Source: Nitzschia sp. DOCU1 (Eukaryota > Bacillariophyta > Bacillariophyceae > Bacillariales > Bacillariaceae). From it: 64,000 nucleotides of DNA. Made by a program: the position numbers and the translations under genes. Below, piece by piece: positions 60,037 to 64,000 of this stretch. Numbering within the stretch: the first letter of the stretch is position 1; each line of letters begins with the position of its first letter. The notes beneath the pieces were generated by a model, which had not been told where the DNA came from, searched no databases, and worked only from the letters and a program-made list of their open reading frames with translations. The DNA lies in contig OX595988.1 in NCBI GenBank assembly GCA_951394045.1, forward strand, positions 558,001-622,000. The letters run 5' to 3'.

Positions 60037-61500
60037 TCAATAATAGAAATCATCTGGGTCAACCAAGCTGTCGCCGTCGTCCTGTTGCTGTGAATCCTTT
60101 TCCAGTTGCTTTTTCCGTAACCTCGCGCGATTCTTGGATTTGGACTTTTGTCGTTTTGCAGAAGCTATTTGCTGTTTCATGCTCAACTTGGATTGGCTTC
60201 CATTCAAGTATTCATCCAACTTTTCTTTCAAGCGCTTACGAGCAATCTTTCGGTTTTGCTGCAACGATCGAGTGTCTTGACACTCCACTCGTAGCTGAGT
60301 AGGTTCATGTACCAGCAAGACTCGATTGCTGGTTTTGTTGACCTTTTGTCCGCCTGGACCCGATCCTCGTACAAATGTCTCGGTCAACTCCTCTTCGTTG
60401 AGTTCTATTTCCACCTTCATGGGAGCATCATTCTTGCCTTTGCCCTCTGCTTTGCGCATGAACGTGGAAATCTCGTTGAGTAACATTTCTCTCAACTCCA
60501 CATTTGGCAAGACAGCGACCAGCTCGGACAATTCATCCAGTGCATAAAAGTCTCCGGTAGGAACCAGCAAGGGATCGCTACTCAAGGAAGGATCCTTTCG
60601 AACCAGTCGAAACAATTCCAAGGCTTGCTGAACGTATTTCTCCACTTCAGCCTTTGTTGATTGTGTATGGTCATCTATGGCTTGAAGTAACTCAGACGAT
60701 AACTGTTGAAGCTGGCCGTACAGTTGTAGTCCAAGAATAGTCTTGATTCGTTCGGCGACAGCTTTTTGACGCTCGCGGTTCCAAGTCTGAACTATATCAC
60801 GCTCCCGTTTCCATTCGTCGTAGGTTTCCATAACCTCGTATATACCCGGAGAGCTGAAAACCAAATCCAATTTGGCATTTCGATCCCAGACGATCCTTTC
60901 TTTGTATTTGACGCCAACGATTCGATGTTCGGGCAGAGCTTTGGCCAACATTGTCTCTTTTCCAGCCACACTTGTGTTGGGTGCGTCCATGGGAGATTCC
61001 ACAACTTTATCCTCTACTCGATCGTAATGCAAAATAGAAAAATCGCTTGCTTGAAGCATATAGTCCCACTCAATTCTTCGCAGAACCTCGCCGACAGGGA
61101 CAAGTCGTTCTTTTGTCTCCCCTGGCATAACATTGTCCTTTCCGGCGAAAAGTCGTTCGTAAGCAGGGCTGGAAACGTCTTGCAACTTGAACAATCGTGC
61201 TTCCACACCACGGAGTCCTCGTCCTAATAAAGACGCAAGCTCAGGGATGCTTCGTTCCTTGTTGTTCCATAAGAGGCGATCTTGGTCGAGACTCCATTCG
61301 CGATACAGATTGGCCATCGGGGGCAGAGGTTCAACGTCGTTTCCTTCCGCGTTGCCTGTGGAAAGCTGCCGTACTACCTTAGGAAAGGTGATAGTTCTAG
61401 TTAACCTCACATTTAGAGAGCGGATGGTGAAGCCTTTGGACAATACAGAGAACATTGCGACGACTACAATACGCCAAACGAACAGGCGAGTTGATTTCAT
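60037..61500 (-). CDS. Probable plastid-targeted GGQ release-factor-like protein with SANT-like and MJ1316/DUF504 domains
   Basis: 487 aa from the ATG at 61500 (frame opens at 61563). The start gives a signal peptide (RLFVWRIVVVAMFSVLSKGF) with an SKGF motif, suggesting plastid import. Residues ~66-120 form a SANT/Myb-like helical module (YREWSLDQDRLLWNNKERSI, LGRGLRGVEARLFKL). Residues ~133-216 match the MJ1316/DUF504 domain proposed to recognise cyclic-phosphate RNA ends: VPVGEVLRRIEWDYML, SDFSILHYDRVEDKVVESPM, PEHRIVGVKYKERIVWDRNA, KLDLVF. A helical linker follows. The C-terminus is a class I release-factor catalytic domain: FVRGSGPGGQKVNKTSNRVL with GGQ at ~383-385, VECQDTRSLQQNRKIARKRL, then a Lys/Arg-rich tail (KRQKSKSKNRARLRKKQLEK) as in ICT1/MTRFR rescue factors. 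It lacks the stop-codon-reading domain, so ribosome rescue is more likely than normal termination. Confidence 0.85.
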   Translation of the reverse strand: MKSTRLFVWRIVVVAMFSVLSKGFTIRSLNVRLTRTITFPKVVRQLSTGNAEGNDVEPLPPMANLYREWSLDQDRLLWNNKERSIPELASLLGRGLRGVEARLFKLQDVSSPAYERLFAGKDNVMPGETKERLVPVGEVLRRIEWDYMLQASDFSILHYDRVEDKVVESPMDAPNTSVAGKETMLAKALPEHRIVGVKYKERIVWDRNAKLDLVFSSPGIYEVMETYDEWKRERDIVQTWNRERQKAVAERIKTILGLQLYGQLQQLSSELLQAIDDHTQSTKAEVEKYVQQALELFRLVRKDPSLSSDPLLVPTGDFYALDELSELVAVLPNVELREMLLNEISTFMRKAEGKGKNDAPMKVEIELNEEELTETFVRGSGPGGQKVNKTSNRVLLVHEPTQLRVECQDTRSLQQNRKIARKRLKEKLDEYLNGSQSKLSMKQQIASAKRQKSKSKNRARLRKKQLEKDSQQQDDGDSLVDPDDFYY

Positions 61501-62171
61501 TTGGGCGTCGTTGCGACTGATCCTACTCAAGCCTTGAGACCATAGAGAGCTCCCATAAGGCACTCAAGCAGTGCTGGAGAGCCTCTCGTGTCTTGTCTTC
61601 TGCTACTTTGCAAGCTGTTTACATGCCATCGTCGATAACAACGCTGGCGAGAACAAAACAACGGCATCATCAAATTTTCGTCACTCCGACAGAAATCCCA
61701 ATCCATCGGCACGATGACGTCCTCGAGTGAATATCGCGCGCTTTTCTGGTCGGTCCTTCCGTCGCTCTGGCTAAAACGTTCACCATCCATAGCGGTGCGG
61801 CGGCCAGGCCCTCCGTCCGTTGAGAGCCAAGAGGGTCAATCTACGTACACTCCAGTACATTTGGCTACATGAAACGAGGAATCATATCCTCAGCACCTCG
61901 GATGGGCTGCCGGCTCGAGTGATGTAGATTTCCTACGAATATCTACGGAAAAGTTTGCCGGCAAGCCTTACGAAAAGACTGCACGCACATCATGTACGAG
62001 CGGGGCGGGGGTCGCAGGCACACGGGCTTTGCATCCGCAAAGGTCAGCAGCAAGGTTATTTTTTGGAAATTTGTTACGAAGCGTATTTCATTAGGCGCGC
62101 ATTACATACCGACAAAGGCACTACACTTGTGGTGGTATTGTGAAGCTTGTGTAGCTTGCAAAAGTCTCGTA
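61501..62171. promoter_or_regulatory. Divergent intergenic region
   Basis: About 670 bp between divergent starts. The plus-strand frame stays open from 61992 into the next gene, so a longer N-terminus there is possible. No other feature. Confidence 0.4.
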
Positions 62172-64000
62172 ATGTCTCGCAGAGGGAGACATAGTAAACG
62201 TCCGGGGGACAGGGGAGGAGGAGCAATGGATTCATCGTTTGGGACTGGAGGGGGAGGTGCGGGTCATTATTACACCTATGGTGCTGGGAGTGGCCAACAC
62301 CCACAAGCACCACAAATGGGCCACCAACACTATCATCGGGGGCAAACAGAGTCTCCTATGATGGTTTCTTCACCGACTCCACCTTATTTGCCTCCTGGTT
62401 ATGCTGGGGGTGCTGCTGCAAACGTTCGGGATCCATCGGCTTCCTCAGGGGGTATGGGCTTTAATCCATATCAAGAACAACAGGCGGGGGGAGGACAACA
62501 GCATGGCTGGATCCCGATCCAACAGGCCGAACATCACGGCTTCCAGCAACAGCAGGCTGCATTGTATTTTAATCCGCAGGCATTTCCTCCTCCTCCACCG
62601 CCGCATGCTCTTTCAGGCTCTCCTCCAGCCGGGGGACCAGTCGAAGCATCACAGATGGGGTTTGCTGGTGCTGCGGGGATGGCAACAGCAGGGGGAGGGG
62701 AACATTCACGGGGTACTTCAACTGGAGATAGTGGGGAAATCGATCAGGTGGTTCAACAAGATATCGAACGGGGCTTACGTATCGACTTTTACTCTGAATC
62801 GAATAATGTGCTTTTGGCGTCCTGGGCATCTTTCTTTCGAGATCAGTTTGTGGAGGCCCGCAACCAGCTGGCCAAAGCCAACTATGATCGCACTGCCGAG
62901 TCCTATAGAAGAGCGACTCATTTTGTGGAGCGGGTTGAGTATAAAATTCTTAATACGGGTGCAATGAAACAACTGTTTCGGCGGCATCCTCTTACAAGCA
63001 TCAACGATCCGGTAAGTGCTGCTGGTTGGTTGCTGCTTATTCCATAACTGTAGAAAGAAGACTACCGTTGGTCATAACCCGCATCTTGATGTACTGAAGG
63101 AACTCCTCCTCTCACGGCGGTTGTTATTCTCCTCCTTGTTCTTGTTTACCTTCGTTCCTGCTGCTCGTACTACCAGATCTTTGTTGATGCTTGCTACCGT
63201 AGCATCATCGACTATTCCAGCCGAAACCCACCATTTGATGGCTTTGCTTTCGGCAACCCAACCTGGCGTGATTACATGTGGTATAAAGCTGGCTTGATGA
63301 AGGTCATTGACGACGGTAGGATGAAATTTCTGGAGTGGTACTCCCAGACGATCCGGGAACAAGTAGGTAAGAAGTTATCTGTGCAGATTCGAGTTGCTCA
63401 AATTCTTATTACCTTTCGCTCAAGACTTTGCGTCGTTGACAATCATAAAGATTCATTTATTCATAATGAGGCATCAAAAGGTGCCACTGATAGCGGCGAA
63501 GTAGAAAAGCTGAAAAAGCGAATCCGCGGGGATATTTTGGAGGCTGCAAAAGCAGGGATGAGCTACGAAGCCCCATATTCTCGCGTGAAGCAATTCTACA
63601 TGAGTCTCTACAACAATGTGCTTCTCAACATGTCGCAACAACAACAGCCAACAATGGCGGCAGACGCGCTTATCGGTGGAAAGCGCGTCCGCGAAGTCTT
63701 TCATTTGGAAGAAGAAGCATTTTTGCTTGCGGTACTTCGTGGTCACTTTAGTACCAAGGACAAGGTTGAACCGTCAGCCCCTCAGGATGCAGCACCTCCA
63801 AAGAAGACCTCGTCGTCTCTGGCTCAGATTGTGTCAGAGGCGAACGAAATCAGTCAGCTTCTTGCTTCCCAAGAAGCGGATGTGAAGGTCGATGCTCCGT
63901 TGATCATGTTCCCTACACAAGTTGATACTGCACTACCACCACCAGCTGCAGCAACAACAGAAACCACTAGTGCGGTGGAGGGCGCACCACCACCAACGGA
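62172..64000 (+). CDS. Gly/Gln/Pro-rich protein of unknown function, truncated by the window end
   Basis: Exon 1 runs 62172-63011 and is followed by GTAAGT. The next exon starts at 63177 after CTACCAG and rejoins in phase (SINDP then IFVDACYRSIID). It either continues open to the window end or is interrupted by a 114-nt intron, 63367-63480 (GTAAGA...CAAAAG), which gives REQVGATDSGEVEKLKKRIR. The first ~190 residues are low complexity (Gly, Gln, Pro, His, with MSRRGRHSKRPGDRGGG at the start). A conserved-looking helical domain follows: DIERGLRIDFYSESNNVLLA, SWASFFRDQFVEARNQLAKA, ESYRRATHFVERVEYKILN, NPTWRDYMWYKAGLMKVIDD, RMKFLEWYSQTIREQ. After that come KQFYMSLYNNVLLN and an Ala/Pro/Thr-rich tail. 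No targeting peptide. The layout suggests a nuclear or RNA-granule protein, but I cannot name the family. The true end lies outside the window. Confidence 0.72.

Noticed and set aside
1..64000. Operons, CRISPR arrays, tRNA/rRNA genes, viral or complete transposon genes
   Set aside because: Spliced genes with individual promoters and organelle presequences show a eukaryotic nuclear region. I found no tRNA-like cloverleaf, spacer-repeat array, reverse transcriptase, transposase or capsid frame by eye.

Overview
The window is nuclear DNA of a photosynthetic stramenopile, almost certainly a diatom. Most genes are interrupted by short GT-AG introns (68 to 260 nt). Many proteins start with a signal peptide ending in an ASAFAP-like motif with Phe just after the cleavage point (AAFAP, AEAFG, NAFAP, DAFAA, ESFAV, ESFAF, KGFTI), the hallmark of bipartite plastid targeting in red-derived complex plastids. 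A fucoxanthin-chlorophyll protein and nucleus-encoded plastid EF-Ts and bS21 support this. I could not fix the genus. There are no operons, RNA genes, CRISPR arrays or complete transposons that I can support.

Layout. 0-4.4 kb: two tandem, minus-strand, probably plastid-targeted endonuclease/exonuclease/phosphatase (EEP) paralogues, one fused to a retrotransposon-type PD-(D/E)XK domain. 4.7-8.5 kb: FAH-family hydrolase, acidic repeat membrane protein, Tat-type thylakoid-lumen protein. 8.5-10.7 kb: gene-free, with a recurring GGGTCTCAT motif. 10.7-18.1 kb: class C GPCR with a bacterial-type solute-binding ectodomain, POP1, V-ATPase subunit H. 18.6-28.8 kb: plastid EF-Ts, mitochondrial uS17, cytosolic eS1, a TrhO-RluA tRNA-modification fusion, FCP, IMPACT-family protein. 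29.2-37 kb: SDR39U1-like protein, a palindrome and triplet-repeat region, two unknown membrane proteins, plastid bS21. 37-49.9 kb: PPR protein, a 2.9 kb gene-poor stretch, sulfite oxidase, RING protein, adrenodoxin reductase, NOT3/5. 50.6-64 kb: unknown CxxC protein, CapZ beta, COPI-associated-like EF-hand protein, phytanoyl-CoA-dioxygenase-like protein, a mini glucosidase-II-beta-like protein, an unknown plastid candidate, a GGQ release-factor-like protein fused to an MJ1316/DUF504 domain, and an unknown protein running off the end.

The genes are a mixed housekeeping set with many RNA and translation functions (POP1, NOT3/5, EF-Ts, uS17, eS1, bS21, TrhO-RluA, PPR, GGQ protein), but their adjacency does not imply shared function. 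The strongest novelty candidates are domain fusions: (1) the probably plastid-targeted MJ1316-GGQ protein at 60037-61500, which suggests ribosome rescue linked to 2',3'-cyclic-phosphate RNA ends; (2) EEP plus R2-type endonuclease domain at 33-2051; (3) solute-binding protein plus class C GPCR at 10716-13777; (4) TrhO plus RluA at 23295-26234. All splice sites and targeting calls are manual readings without transcript data.
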